A DNA stretch of 64,000 nt from Streptomyces diastatochromogenes (GCF_002242805.1 NZ_MCGQ01000049.1:1-64000), one strand, 5' to 3'. Shown: positions 32,976 to 42,017, numbered from the stretch's first letter. The notes: a model not told the origin generated them from the sequence alone. Translations and numbers: made by a program.

Positions 32976-33994
32976 GCGCGGCGCAGGTCCTCGTGCGGGT
33001 AGGGGGTCAGCCGGCTCTCCCGCACGAGCAGCCGGCTGAAGTCGCCCATGGTGGCGGCGACGGGCGCGTACCGGGTCAGCAGCCCGGCGGCGGACCGGGG
33101 GACGCCCTCGGGCCGGGCACCGGCGGCCAGGGCCCGGATGTACTCCTCGCGCTCCTCCCGGCCGTATCCGTACAGCGCGGTGACGAGCCAGATCACCAGG
33201 TGGTAGGCGGTGTAGACGCGGTCGTAGTGACGGTGTTGGGCGAGGAACTCCCGCTCCTCGCCGTCCAGTTGGAACGTGGAGCCGAGCGCGAGGCCGAAGT
33301 CGGTGAGGTACAGCGTGCGGCCGTCGGTCAGGATGTTGCGGAAGTGGGCGTCGAAGTGCAGGAGTCGATGCCCTTCCAGTGCGTCCGTCAGCTCCGTCAG
33401 ACCCTCGGCCACCCGGGTGCACGCCGCGTCGGCGCGGTCCGTGCGCAGTTCGGCGTCCAGCCAGTCGTGCAGGGTGTGCGGGACGTACTCCAGGAACAGG
33501 GTCAGGCTCGCGGAGGCCGTCCGCAGGGCCTCCAGTCGCTCCCGTGCGCCCGTGCCCCAGTAGTCCACGGCTCGCTCCACGTCGGCGAGTTCGTCCGGGA
33601 GGGGCTGCGGCTCGTCGGGCAGCACCCGCCAGTGGTGCAGCAGCGGAAAGCCCGGGAACCCTCCGGCCAGCACACCCTCCGTGGTCAGCGTGTGCGCGGC
33701 CAGCTCCCGCCAGGCGGTGTATCCCGGGCTGCCGATGCCGTAGTGGCAGTACGGCGGCAGTCCGAACAGGTTCGCCGTCGAGCGCTCGTTCCCGGGCAGC
33801 CGCTCCAGGTCCGTCAGCGGCACCCGCTTGACGAACACCGGCCGGCCGTCGACCAGGAGGCGTACGGCTCTGCCGCCGATGCCCGTGCCGAGCGGCTCGC
33901 CCGCCGCCACCCGCTCGGCCAGCGCCCGGTCGTCCAGCGGGGCGAGGGAACGCGCGATGCGGGTGTGGGCGGCGAGTCGCTCGGGGGAGGTCAT
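32948..33994 (-). CDS. Kinase-like protein (aminoglycoside-phosphotransferase/protein-kinase fold)
   Basis: The 348-aa protein has a beta strand with a possible ATP lysine (RPVFVKRVPLTDLERLPGN). The catalytic loop is HFDAHFRNILTDG (His-x-Asp...Asn) and the metal motif is LTDFGLAL (DFG). These are the signs of an active kinase fold, closer to small-molecule kinases than to Ser/Thr kinases. No membrane segment is seen. The MBL hydrolase gene is 10 bp upstream on the same strand. The substrate is unknown. Confidence 0.82.
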   Translation of the reverse strand: MTSPERLAAHTRIARSLAPLDDRALAERVAAGEPLGTGIGGRAVRLLVDGRPVFVKRVPLTDLERLPGNERSTANLFGLPPYCHYGIGSPGYTAWRELAAHTLTTEGVLAGGFPGFPLLHHWRVLPDEPQPLPDELADVERAVDYWGTGARERLEALRTASASLTLFLEYVPHTLHDWLDAELRTDRADAACTRVAEGLTELTDALEGHRLLHFDAHFRNILTDGRTLYLTDFGLALGSTFQLDGEEREFLAQHRHYDRVYTAYHLVIWLVTALYGYGREEREEYIRALAAGARPEGVPRSAAGLLTRYAPVAATMGDFSRLLVRESRLTPYPHEDLRRAYNNSMLSA

Positions 33995-34004
33995 GCCCCC
34001 AGGA

Positions 34005-34721
34005 TCAGCCGGTGGCCGTCTGGCTGTCCGCCGCTTTCCGAAGTGCGGCCGAAGCCTTGCCCACCACCGGGTCACCGTGTCCGAAGCAGGCCACGTCCGC
34101 GTCGAGGGCCGCCAACCGGTGGAAGGATTCCATGAGTCGGGGCCGGTCGAGGTTGAACACGCCCGGCATCACCGCCCCGTCGACCGGCGAGGCCGCCACC
34201 GCGTCACCCGTGAACAGCACGCCCTCGTCGGGCAGGAACAGCGCGATGCTGCCGTCCGTGTGCCCCGGTACATGGACCACCCGCGCACCACCGCCGAAGT
34301 CGAGCACATCACCGTCGGACACCGGCGTGACGCTCCGCGGGCGCACCGGCTCGCCCTCGGGAAGGTGCCGGGACACCTCCGCGTGGATCGGCAGCTCCCA
34401 GTCCTCGAACCGCGGGGGCGGGCCCGGGCGTTCACCCCGGAGGAACGGCGCGTCCAGGTGATGGGCCAGTACCTCGGCACCGCTGAGCGCGGCGAACTCG
34501 CCCGCTCCGCCCGCGTGGTCCTCGTGGAAGTGGGTCAGCACGATTCGTCGTACGTCCCCGGGGGCGCGGCCCAGGGCGGTGATCGCGTCGGCGATCGCGC
34601 GGCCCGCGCCGATCGTCCCCGCGTCGATCAGCGTCGACTCCGCACCGTCGTGCCAGAGGTAGGCCTGGCCGACGGTGAAGCGCAGGAGGTGGAGGCGGGG
34701 GAGCAGTTCGATGACGTCCAT
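34005..34721 (-). CDS. MBL-fold metallo-hydrolase
   Basis: The 238-aa protein has the metal motif LTHFHEDHAGG (His-x-His-x-Asp-His), HVPGHTDGSIAL, VLFTGDAV and ACFGHGDPVV as remaining ligands. Start ATG 34721 begins MDVIELLPRLHLLRF. It resembles glyoxalase II/lactonase-type hydrolases acting on thioester or ester bonds. It sits just upstream of the kinase-like gene on the same strand, probably co-transcribed. Confidence 0.9.
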   Translation of the reverse strand: MDVIELLPRLHLLRFTVGQAYLWHDGAESTLIDAGTIGAGRAIADAITALGRAPGDVRRIVLTHFHEDHAGGAGEFAALSGAEVLAHHLDAPFLRGERPGPPPRFEDWELPIHAEVSRHLPEGEPVRPRSVTPVSDGDVLDFGGGARVVHVPGHTDGSIALFLPDEGVLFTGDAVAASPVDGAVMPGVFNLDRPRLMESFHRLAALDADVACFGHGDPVVGKASAALRKAADSQTATG

Positions 34722-34783
34722 GCGCCGACGGTAGGCAGCGCCCCCGCCCGTGGGCGAGGGCGATCTGCCGTCGGCAGAACGGT

Positions 34784-36139
34784 TCAGTCCGCCGCGTAGT
34801 TGCTCAGGAAGTGCGCCTCGGCGACCGACAGCCGCTCCAGCTCCTCGGGGGACACGCTCTCGTTGACCGCGTGGATCTGGGCCTCCGGCTCGCTCAGGCC
34901 GATCAGCAGGATCTCCGCCTCGGGGTAGAGGCCGGCGAGGGTGTTGCACAGCGGGATGGTGCCGCCCTGACCGGCGTACTGCATGGTCTCGCCCGGGTAG
35001 GCGACCGCCATCGCGTCGGCCATCGCGCGGTAGGCCGGGCTGGAGGTGTCGGCGCGGAACGCCTGGCCCTGGCCGATCTGCTCGGTGCTCACCTGGGCGC
35101 CCCACGGGGTGCGCGTCTCCAGGTGGGCGCGCAGCAGCTTGGTGGCCTCGGCGGCGTCCACGCCCGGGGGCACCCGCAGGCCGACCAGGGCGCGGGCGCT
35201 GGACTGGACCGACGGGGTGGCGCCCACCACGGGCGGGCAGTCGATGCCGAGGACGGTGACGGCCGGGCGGGCCCAGATGCGGTCGGCCACCGAGCCGTCA
35301 CCGATCAGACCGACCCCGTCCAGCACCTTGGCGTCCTTGCGGAACTGCTCCTCGGTGTACTCCAGACCGTCCCACTCCGCCGTGGCGTCGAGGCCGTCGA
35401 CGGTGGTCGAGCCGTCCTCGGCGCGCAGGGAGTCCAGGACGCGGATCAGCGCGCCCAGCGCGTCGGGGGCGGCGCCGCCGAACTGGCCCGAGTGCAGGTT
35501 GCCGGCGAGGGTGTCGATCCGGACCCGGACCAGCGTCATACCGCGCAGGGTGGTGGTCACCGTCGGCAGGCCCACGCGGAAGTTGCCCGCGTCGCCGATG
35601 ACGATCGCGTCCGCCTCCAGCAGCTCGGGGTGCTGCTCGGCGTACCGCTCCAGGCCGCCCGTGCCCTGCTCCTCGGAGCCCTCGACGATCACCTTGACGT
35701 GCACGGGGACGCCGCCGTTCGCCTTCAGGGCGCGCAGCGCGAGCAGGTGCATGATCGCACCGCCCTTGCAGTCGGCGGTCCCGCGGCCGTACCAGCGGCC
35801 GTCCCGCTCGGTCAGCTCGAACGGCGGGGTGGACCAGCCGGCCTCGTCCAGCGGCGGCTGGACGTCGTAGTGCGCATAGAGCAGAACCGTTTTGGCACCC
35901 TTGGGGCCCGGCAGGTAGCCGTACACCGACTGGGTGCCGTCGGGGGTGTCGAGGACGGCCACGTCCACGAAGTCCTCGGCGCGCAGCGCGTCGGCGATCC
36001 AGTTCGCGGCGCCCTCGCTCTCGCTCTTCGGGAACTGCGCGAAGTCCGCCACCGACTTGAAGGCGACCAGTTCGGTCAGCTCCGCCTTCGCCCGGGGCAG
36101 CAGCGAGGCGACGGTCTCGGCGACCGGATTCGACGACAT
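34784..36139 (-). CDS. M20-family dipeptidase
   Basis: The 451-aa metallopeptidase has metal-site motifs TVLLYAHYDVQP (His and Asp), GRGTADCKGGA (bridging Asp), and EGSEEQGTGG (catalytic Glu-Glu). A dimerisation-lid insertion lies around DTLAGNLHSGQFGGAAPDAL. No signal peptide is seen, so it is cytoplasmic. It hydrolyses dipeptides such as the products of peptide import, which fits the nearby peptide ABC operon though the two are not in one transcript. ATG 36139 has GGAG upstream. Confidence 0.93.
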   Translation of the reverse strand: MSSNPVAETVASLLPRAKAELTELVAFKSVADFAQFPKSESEGAANWIADALRAEDFVDVAVLDTPDGTQSVYGYLPGPKGAKTVLLYAHYDVQPPLDEAGWSTPPFELTERDGRWYGRGTADCKGGAIMHLLALRALKANGGVPVHVKVIVEGSEEQGTGGLERYAEQHPELLEADAIVIGDAGNFRVGLPTVTTTLRGMTLVRVRIDTLAGNLHSGQFGGAAPDALGALIRVLDSLRAEDGSTTVDGLDATAEWDGLEYTEEQFRKDAKVLDGVGLIGDGSVADRIWARPAVTVLGIDCPPVVGATPSVQSSARALVGLRVPPGVDAAEATKLLRAHLETRTPWGAQVSTEQIGQGQAFRADTSSPAYRAMADAMAVAYPGETMQYAGQGGTIPLCNTLAGLYPEAEILLIGLSEPEAQIHAVNESVSPEELERLSVAEAHFLSNYAAD

Positions 36140-36270
36140 GGGCACGCTCCTCGTGGGTGCGACGTTGTACGGCTGGGTAGACCGATCCTCCCACAGTGGC
36201 CTGCGACGACGGTCGCCGTAGGATGCGGGGGACAGGTGCGGCAACGGCTTGATCGGAGCAGTAGACCATC

Positions 36271-37518
36271 GTGAGCGGCGAGAACTCTTCGGCGGACGAC
36301 GTGCAGCGGGTGTGGGATGTCGTCGTGGTGGGCGCGGGACCCGCGGGGGCCTCGGCCGCCTACGCGGCGGCGGTCGCGGGGCGACGCGTGCTGTTGCTGG
36401 AGAAAGCCGAGCTGCCGCGTTACAAGACGTGCGGCGGCGGCATCATCGGCCCCTCGCGTGACTCCCTGCCGCCCGGCTTCGACCTGCCCTTCCAGGACCG
36501 GGTGCACGCGGTGACGTTCTCGAACAACGGGCGCTTCACCCGCACCCGCCGCTCCAAGCAGATGCTGTTCGGGCTGATCAACCGGCCCGAGTTCGACCAG
36601 CAGCTGGTCGAGCACGCCCAGAAGGCGGGCGCCGAACTGCGTACGGGCGTCACGGTGCAGCGCGTCGAGCAGCACGGCTCGGCGGTGCCGGACCGGCGCA
36701 CGGTCGCCGTGGTCCTCCAGGGCGGGGAGACGGTCCTGGCCCGCGCGGTCGTCGGCGCCGACGGCAGCGCCAGCCGGATAGGGGCGCACGTCGGGGTGAA
36801 GCTGGACCAGGTCGACCTCGGCCTGGAGGCGGAGATCCCGGTCCCGGAGACGGTCGCCGAGGACTGGAAGGGGCGGGTGCTCATCGACTGGGGCCCCATG
36901 CCGGGCAGTTACGGCTGGGTCTTCCCGAAGGGCGACACCCTGACGGTCGGCGTCATCTCGGCGCGCGGCGAAGGCGCCGCCACCAAACGGTACTTGGAGG
37001 ACTTCGTCGCCCGGCTGGGCCTGTCCGGCTTCGAACCGAGCATCTCCTCCGGGCACTTGACCCGCTGCCGCGCCGACGACTCGCCGCTCTCCCGCGGCCG
37101 GGTGCTGGTCTGCGGTGACGCGGCGGGGCTGCTGGAGCCGTGGACCCGCGAGGGCATCTCCTTCGCGCTGCGCTCGGGCCGGCTGGCGGGGGAGTGGGCG
37201 GTCCGGATCGCCGAGGCGCACGACGCCGTCGACACCCGTCGCCAGGCTCTGAACTACGCCTTCGCGATCAAGGCGGGGCTCGGCGTGGAGATGAGCGTCG
37301 GCAAGCGCATGCTGGCCGCGTTCGAGCGTCGGCCCGGCGTCTTCCACGCGGCCCTCACAGGCTTCCGTCCCGCCTGGCGGGCCTTTAAGGACATCACGCA
37401 GGGCTCGACGTCTCTGGGTGAGCTGGTCCGGGCACACCCGCTCGCCCAGCGCGCCCTGACCGCGCTGGACCGGGGGCAGGCCGCGGCGGCGCCCGCGGAG
37501 GACGCCGTCACTTCGTGA
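36271..37518 (+). CDS. Geranylgeranyl reductase-family FAD-dependent oxidoreductase
   Basis: The 415-aa flavoprotein has an N-terminal dinucleotide motif VVVGAGPAGASAAYAAA, the redox/substrate segment YKTCGGGIIG and the second FAD motif VLVCGDAAGLLEPWTREGIS. It is of the family that saturates isoprenoid chains, such as menaquinone or phospholipid side chains. The GTG start at 36271 is divergent from the dipeptidase gene. Its 3' end overlaps the convergent nitroreductase gene by 11 bp. Confidence 0.9.
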   Translation: MSGENSSADDVQRVWDVVVVGAGPAGASAAYAAAVAGRRVLLLEKAELPRYKTCGGGIIGPSRDSLPPGFDLPFQDRVHAVTFSNNGRFTRTRRSKQMLFGLINRPEFDQQLVEHAQKAGAELRTGVTVQRVEQHGSAVPDRRTVAVVLQGGETVLARAVVGADGSASRIGAHVGVKLDQVDLGLEAEIPVPETVAEDWKGRVLIDWGPMPGSYGWVFPKGDTLTVGVISARGEGAATKRYLEDFVARLGLSGFEPSISSGHLTRCRADDSPLSRGRVLVCGDAAGLLEPWTREGISFALRSGRLAGEWAVRIAEAHDAVDTRRQALNYAFAIKAGLGVEMSVGKRMLAAFERRPGVFHAALTGFRPAWRAFKDITQGSTSLGELVRAHPLAQRALTALDRGQAAAAPAEDAVTS

Positions 37519-37963
37519 CGGTGATCCGGAAGACCGGGTGGTCGGGGGCGATCGCGAGGATCTCCTCGTCGGAGGACTTGGCCGTGACGCCCGCGAAGTA
37601 GTCCTTGACCTCCCAGCCCCACTTCTCCAGGTAGGTGCGCAGGATCGGGAGCTTCTCGTCGTCGGGAAGCTCCACCGCGGTGAACGCGCGCACCTTCCGG
37701 CCCACCCGCAGCTCCCCACCGCCGGCGGGCCGCATGTTGCGCACCCACTGGGAGTGGCCACGCGCCGAGACCAGGTACTGCCCGCCCTCGTAGGTGTGCG
37801 GGTTGACCGGGACGCGCTGCATCGCGCCGCTCTTGCGGCCGCGCACGGACAGCTCGGCGGAGCCCGCGATGCTGAGCCCGTGCCGGGCGAGCCAGCCGAC
37901 GAACCCGTTCACGCGCACGGTCATCGGGCTGCCCTTGAAGTAGTACGGCGAAGACGACGACAT
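37508..37963 (-). CDS. F420-dependent (deazaflavin) nitroreductase-family protein
   Basis: The 151-aa split-barrel protein has ELSVRGRKSGAMQRVPVNPH (the deazaflavin phosphate-binding segment) and YLVSARGHSQWVRNMRPAGG. DYFAGVTAKSSDEEI and DHPVFRITVTK complete the Ddn/Rv3547-like fold. It would use reduced F420 to reduce or bind a hydrophobic substrate such as a quinone. ATG 37963 is chosen; the longer frame runs into the operator region. It is divergent from a TetR gene. Confidence 0.88.
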   Translation of the reverse strand: MSSSSPYYFKGSPMTVRVNGFVGWLARHGLSIAGSAELSVRGRKSGAMQRVPVNPHTYEGGQYLVSARGHSQWVRNMRPAGGGELRVGRKVRAFTAVELPDDEKLPILRTYLEKWGWEVKDYFAGVTAKSSDEEILAIAPDHPVFRITVTK

Positions 37964-37985
37964 GGTGACTGACCCCCACAGTTGG

Positions 37986-38090
37986 GAGAGCGGTGCTCTC
38001 GCTTGACTCCAGTGTGGGGGAGACGGGCACGCCAATGCAAGAGCACTGCTCTCGTTTTTGTCCAGCGCTCTTGTTTGTGTGCACTGCTCT
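37986..38090. promoter_or_regulatory. Three AGAGC-N3-GCTCT operators between nitroreductase and TetR genes
   Basis: Site 1 GAGAGCGGTGCTCTC (37986-38000) is perfect 6-3-6. Site 2 AGAGCACTGCTCT (38040-38052) is perfect 5-3-5. Site 3 has a good right half and a weak left half (GTGCACTGCTCT, 38079-38090). Centres are 53 and 38 bp apart. They lie between two divergent starts, as expected for a self-regulating TetR. Confidence 0.78.
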
Positions 38091-38112
38091 GCCGTCGTGG
38101 CACACTGCTGGC

Positions 38113-38802
38113 ATGAGCACCGCACAGGGCGCCCGCGCGCGGGCCAGGATCGAAGTCACCGCCGCCATCAAGGACGAGGCGCGCAGACAGCTCGCGGCGG
38201 AGGGCGCGGCCAAGCTCTCGCTACGGTCCGTGGCCCGCGAGCTGGGCATGGTCTCCTCGGCGCTCTACCGCTACTTCCCCAGCCGCGACGAGCTGCTGAC
38301 CGCACTGATCATCGACGCCTACGACTCCCTCGGCGAGGCGGCGGAGGCGGCCCACGCGACGGCCGCCGACGCGGACCATGTGCGGCGCTGGACGGCCGTG
38401 TGCGAGCGGGTGCGCGCCTGGGCCCTCGCCCACCCGCACGAGTACGCCCTCATCTACGGATCGCCCGTCCCCGGCTACGCCGCCCCCGAGACCACCGTCC
38501 CGGCCGCTTCCCGGGTCGGCCTGCTCCTCATCGGCATCGTCCGCGACGCCCACCGGCGCCCCGGCCTCGCCGACCTCCCCCTCCCCGGCGAGCTGCGCCC
38601 CGAGGCCGAGCGCATGGCGGCGGACCTCGCACCCGACCTGCCTCCCCAGGCGGCCGTGGCGCTGGTGGCGGCCTGGGCCGAGCTGTTCGGGCTGGTCGGG
38701 TTCGAGCTGTTCGGGCAGTTCCACCGGGTGGTGGAGGACCGGGAGACCTTCTTCCGGCACGCTGCCGCCCGACTCGCCCACGGCGTGGGCCTGCGCCCCT
38801 GA
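38113..38802 (+). CDS. TetR/AcrR-family transcriptional regulator
   Basis: The 229-aa protein has the HTH at LSLRSVARELGMVSSALYRY. The C-terminal domain shows HPHEYALIYGSPVPGYAAPE, a ligand-domain pattern often called WHG/TetR_C_33. It is divergent from the F420-type nitroreductase gene, with three operator-like inverted repeats between, so it most likely represses that gene and itself. It is clearly paralogous to the second TetR at 40055. Confidence 0.9.
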   Translation: MSTAQGARARARIEVTAAIKDEARRQLAAEGAAKLSLRSVARELGMVSSALYRYFPSRDELLTALIIDAYDSLGEAAEAAHATAADADHVRRWTAVCERVRAWALAHPHEYALIYGSPVPGYAAPETTVPAASRVGLLLIGIVRDAHRRPGLADLPLPGELRPEAERMAADLAPDLPPQAAVALVAAWAELFGLVGFELFGQFHRVVEDRETFFRHAAARLAHGVGLRP

Positions 38803-38835
38803 CGCCCGTAGGCCGGGCCCGGCTCCCGGCCTCAC

Positions 38836-39873
38836 CTACGCCTCGGGAATCAGGACGACCTTCCCGGACACCGTGCCGGACTCCGCCAGCCGCATCGCCT
38901 CCGCGACCTCGGTGAGCGGCAGCCGGGCGGCGATCCGGGCGGTGACCTCGCCGCGCTCCAGGGCGTGGAAGACCTGGGTGAGGTCGGCCCGCAGCCGGGT
39001 CCGGAAGCGGTCCTTGTTCAGGGCGCGGCCCGCCCACACGTTGAAGAAGTAGGCGTGGCGGCCGTTCGGCAGCGCGTTCCACCACCACACCCGGCCGAGG
39101 ATCTTCAGGACGGGCCACTGCTTGGAGCCCGTGTCGTCCCGGGTGGTGGCGCTGCCGTAGGCGACGAGGGTCCCGCCGGGGGCGAGCAGCCGCCAGGAGT
39201 CGGTCACGCTGCGCCCGCCGAGGTGGTCGAAGACAGCGTCGACTCCGCCGGGGGCCAGCTCCCGGACCCGGGCCGGGACATTCTCGGTGCGGTAGTCGAC
39301 AGGGGTGACGCCGAGGTCGCGCAGGGCCTCGTGGTGGCGCGCGGACGCCGTGCCGATCACCTTCAGGCCCGCCGCGCGCGCGAGCTGGACCAGGACCGTG
39401 CCGACACCGCCGTTCGCGCCGTGGACGAGGACCGTCCCGCCGCTGCGCACCCGGGCCTGGCGGTGCAGCATCTGCCACGCGGTGATCCCGTTGACCACCA
39501 GCGTCTCCGCCTCCGCCGCGCCGATCCCGGCCGGCACCTCCACCGCGTCGGCCGCGTCGAGCACCACATGGCTGGCCCAGCCGCCCACCTTGACCAGCGC
39601 CGCCACCCGCTTGCCGACGAGACCCGGCGCGACGCCGGTGCCGGCCGTGAGAACCGTGCCGACCAGGTCGTAGCCGGGCACGAACGGGAACGGCGGCTGG
39701 TCGTAGTAGCGGCCCCGGCGCATCTGCTGCTCCGCGAAGGACACCCCGGTGGCCTCCACCCGCACCACGATCTGCCCGGCGCCCGGCAGCGGGATGTCCC
39801 GGTGCCGGAGCTGCAGTTCCTCGGGCTCGACCGTGCCCGGCAGGACGACCTCGACGAGTTCCTTGCTTTCCAT
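38836..39873 (-). CDS. MDR-family zinc-independent alcohol dehydrogenase/quinone oxidoreductase
   Basis: The 345-aa protein is a medium-chain reductase with a GroES-like N-terminal domain (VVRVEATGVSFAEQQMRRGR) and Rossmann fold GTVLVHGANGGVGTVLVQLA. FVPGYDLVGTVLTAGTGV is typical of quinone oxidoreductases. No structural zinc Cys cluster is seen. It would use NADPH to reduce quinones or enones. It is divergent from the TetR gene at 40055. Confidence 0.9.
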   Translation of the reverse strand: MESKELVEVVLPGTVEPEELQLRHRDIPLPGAGQIVVRVEATGVSFAEQQMRRGRYYDQPPFPFVPGYDLVGTVLTAGTGVAPGLVGKRVAALVKVGGWASHVVLDAADAVEVPAGIGAAEAETLVVNGITAWQMLHRQARVRSGGTVLVHGANGGVGTVLVQLARAAGLKVIGTASARHHEALRDLGVTPVDYRTENVPARVRELAPGGVDAVFDHLGGRSVTDSWRLLAPGGTLVAYGSATTRDDTGSKQWPVLKILGRVWWWNALPNGRHAYFFNVWAGRALNKDRFRTRLRADLTQVFHALERGEVTARIAARLPLTEVAEAMRLAESGTVSGKVVLIPEA

Positions 39874-39931
39874 GACGACCTCCGGATCGGGGAAGGGGTG
39901 CCGAAGCTGCTGCGCTAGGGCGCTTCGCTTG

Positions 39932-39948
39932 AGTTAGAAGCTATAACT
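39932..39948. promoter_or_regulatory. Operator AGTTA-N7-TAACT between the MDR gene and TetR gene
   Basis: A 17-bp inverted repeat with perfect 5-bp AT-rich arms, 58 bp upstream of the MDR start and 106 bp upstream of the TetR start. It stands out against the GC-rich background. The sequence is unlike the AGAGC sites of the other TetR pair, so the two paralogous regulators differ in specificity. Confidence 0.65.
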
Positions 39949-40054
39949 AAAATGACTCCCCCTACCTTCGGTGTCAAGCTCTCGCCGACAGGTTTCGTTA
40001 CGACCTCTCTCGCCAGTGATAGGTTGAAACCCCAGGGCGAGGAGGGTGAAGGCG

Positions 40055-40705
40055 ATGGCTGCAGGCGCGGCAAGTCCACGGGAGCGGTACCGCAGCCAGG
40101 TGCGGGCGGAGATCAAGGCGCGGGCCTGGGAGCAGATCGCCACCGCCGGGGCGTCGGGGCTGTCCCTCAACGCCATCGCCAAGGAGCTGGGCATGAGCGG
40201 CCCGGCGCTCTACCGGTACTTCGGCGGCCGGGACGACCTGATTACCGAGCTGGTCCGGGACGCCTACCGCAGCCTGGCGGACACCTTCCGTGCCGCGGCC
40301 GACGCGGGCTCGGGGCTGCCCGGCCTGGCCCGGGCGCTGCGCCGCTGGGCGCTGGAGGACCCCCAGCGCTACTTCCTCGTCTACGGCACGCCCGTCCCCG
40401 GCTACCGGGCGCCGGACGACACCACCGCCATCGCCCGGGAGATCATGGCGGCCCTGCTCGACGTGTGCGCGGCCGAGGAACCGGGGACCGCCTCACCCGA
40501 CGCGCTCGAAACCCACCTCGCCGACCACCACCAGTGGGCCGGTGACCACCCCGCCCCGCCGTCGGTCCTGCGCCGTGCCCTGGCCGTCTGGACCCGTCTG
40601 CACGGCGTCCTCTCCCTGGAACTCGCCGGCCACTTCACGGGCATGGGCTTCGACCCCGAGCTGCTGTTCACCGCCGAGGTGGAGGGGCTCACCGGCGGGC
40701 GCTGA
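40055..40705 (+). CDS. TetR/AcrR-family transcriptional regulator (paralog)
   Basis: The 216-aa protein has the HTH LSLNAIAKELGMSGPALYRY and a ligand domain with DPQRYFLVYGTPVPGYRAPD, the same signature as in the TetR at 38113. ATG 40055 is preferred over GTG 40046 because GAGGAGGG gives 8-bp spacing. It is divergent from the MDR quinone oxidoreductase gene and probably represses it through the AGTTA-N7-TAACT site. Confidence 0.9.
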   Translation: MAAGAASPRERYRSQVRAEIKARAWEQIATAGASGLSLNAIAKELGMSGPALYRYFGGRDDLITELVRDAYRSLADTFRAAADAGSGLPGLARALRRWALEDPQRYFLVYGTPVPGYRAPDDTTAIAREIMAALLDVCAAEEPGTASPDALETHLADHHQWAGDHPAPPSVLRRALAVWTRLHGVLSLELAGHFTGMGFDPELLFTAEVEGLTGGR

Positions 40706-40719
40706 GCGCACGAGCGGTC

Positions 40720-40737
40720 GTACTCCCCGGGGAGTAC
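40720..40737. promoter_or_regulatory. Perfect 18-bp palindrome upstream of the two-component system
   Basis: GTACTCCCCGGGGAGTAC is fully self-complementary. It lies 20 bp upstream of a candidate -35 (CTGACG, 40757-40762) and 59 bp upstream of the kinase start. It is a good candidate binding site of the response regulator encoded just downstream. It is 14 bp after the TetR stop, so a terminator role is also possible. Confidence 0.7.
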
Positions 40738-40756
40738 CCGTGATCACCTCGCCCGG

Positions 40757-40789
40757 CTGACGTCCGCGCGGCCCGTCGGCGTCTAGCGT
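40757..40789 (+). promoter_or_regulatory. Candidate promoter of the two-component operon, near-leaderless
   Basis: CTGACG (40757-40762) and TAGCGT (40784-40789) are reasonable Streptomyces -35/-10 boxes, though the 21-bp spacer is long. A start near 40796 would make the mRNA almost leaderless before ATG 40797. Confidence 0.4.
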
Positions 40790-40796
40790 GGCGGGC

Positions 40797-42017
40797 ATGG
40801 AAGAGCAGCGCGGAGGCGGTCCCTCGCACTGGTGGCGGTACGGGCCCCCGTGGGGGTACCGCCCCGACGGACCGGAGCCGCACCCCGCCCGCCTGCCCTG
40901 GCGCTCCACCGCGCTGATCACCGTGTTCGTCCTGGTCGGCTCCAACTTCGCCGCACACTCGCAGCCCCACCGAGTACAGCTCGACGGCTACGCGCGCGTG
41001 CTGCTGCTCGTCGCCTCGCTCCTGCTGCTGTGGCGGCACCGCCATCCGGTGGCCGTCGCCTTCGGTACGGCGACGGCGGCCCTGGTCTACCTGAGCGCGG
41101 GATACCCCTACGGGCCGGTCTTCCTGACCGTCGCGGTCAGCTGCTTCAGTGCCGTCGTCGCCGGGCACCGGCGGGCCGCCTGGGCCGCCGTCGGCCTGCT
41201 GTGGGCCGGGCACGCCCTGGTCGCGCTCTGGCTCTACCGCTGGCTTCCGCCCCGGGGCGACGCCGCGGCGAGCGTGGGGCAGGAGATCGTCGTCGCCACC
41301 TGGGTGCTGGCCATCGTCGCGCTCTCCGAACTCGGCCGGGTACGGCGCGAGCAGTGGGCGCGGGAGCGCGCGGACCGCGCCCAGGCCGCCGAGCGGCGAG
41401 CCGATGAGGAGCGGTTGCGGATCGCCCGGGAGCTGCACGACGTCCTCGCGCACAGCATCTCCGTCATCAACGTCCAGGCGGGCATGGGCCTCGCGCTGCT
41501 GGACAGCGACCCCGAACAGGCGCGCGCCGCGCTCACCACCATCAAGGCCGCCAGCAAGGAGGCCCTCGGCGAGGTGCGCCAGGTCCTCGACACCCTGCGC
41601 GCACCGGGCGCCGCACCGCGCGCCCCCGCGCCCGGTCTGGACCGGCTGCCGGAACTGGTCGAACAGGCGGCGGCCGCCGGACTGACCGTCGACGTCCAGG
41701 GCGGGGCTCCGCATCTGCCGCCCGGCGCCGACCTCGCGGCCTTCCGCATTGTGCAGGAGGCCCTGACCAACGTCGTACGGCACTCCGGATCTCGGCACGC
41801 GCGCGTGCGGTACGAACACGGCGGTGGCGAACTCCGGCTGTGGATCGACGACGACGGGCCCGCGACCGGAGCCGACGCCGGCGGCAGCGGGAACGGGCTG
41901 GCCGGGATGCGGGAGCGGGCGGCCGCGCTGGGAGGCACGATCGACGCGGGCCCGCGCCCCGACGGCGGCTTCCGGGTGCTCGCCGTACTGCCCTTGCACA
42001 CCAGGGAGGACCAGTGA
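40797..42017 (+). CDS. Two-component sensor histidine kinase (NarL-type partner)
   Basis: The 406-aa protein has four to five N-terminal membrane helices (about residues 38-180) with almost no extracellular loop. A HisKA_3 dimerisation helix carries the phosphoacceptor H214 in RIARELHDVLAHSISV. The HATPase domain has FRIVQEALTNVVRHSG (N box) and GSGNGLAGMRERAAALGG (G box). The lack of a large sensor domain suggests membrane or cell-envelope sensing. It is translationally coupled to the response regulator (GTGA overlap). Confidence 0.93.
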   Translation: MEEQRGGGPSHWWRYGPPWGYRPDGPEPHPARLPWRSTALITVFVLVGSNFAAHSQPHRVQLDGYARVLLLVASLLLLWRHRHPVAVAFGTATAALVYLSAGYPYGPVFLTVAVSCFSAVVAGHRRAAWAAVGLLWAGHALVALWLYRWLPPRGDAAASVGQEIVVATWVLAIVALSELGRVRREQWARERADRAQAAERRADEERLRIARELHDVLAHSISVINVQAGMGLALLDSDPEQARAALTTIKAASKEALGEVRQVLDTLRAPGAAPRAPAPGLDRLPELVEQAAAAGLTVDVQGGAPHLPPGADLAAFRIVQEALTNVVRHSGSRHARVRYEHGGGELRLWIDDDGPATGADAGGSGNGLAGMRERAAALGGTIDAGPRPDGGFRVLAVLPLHTREDQ

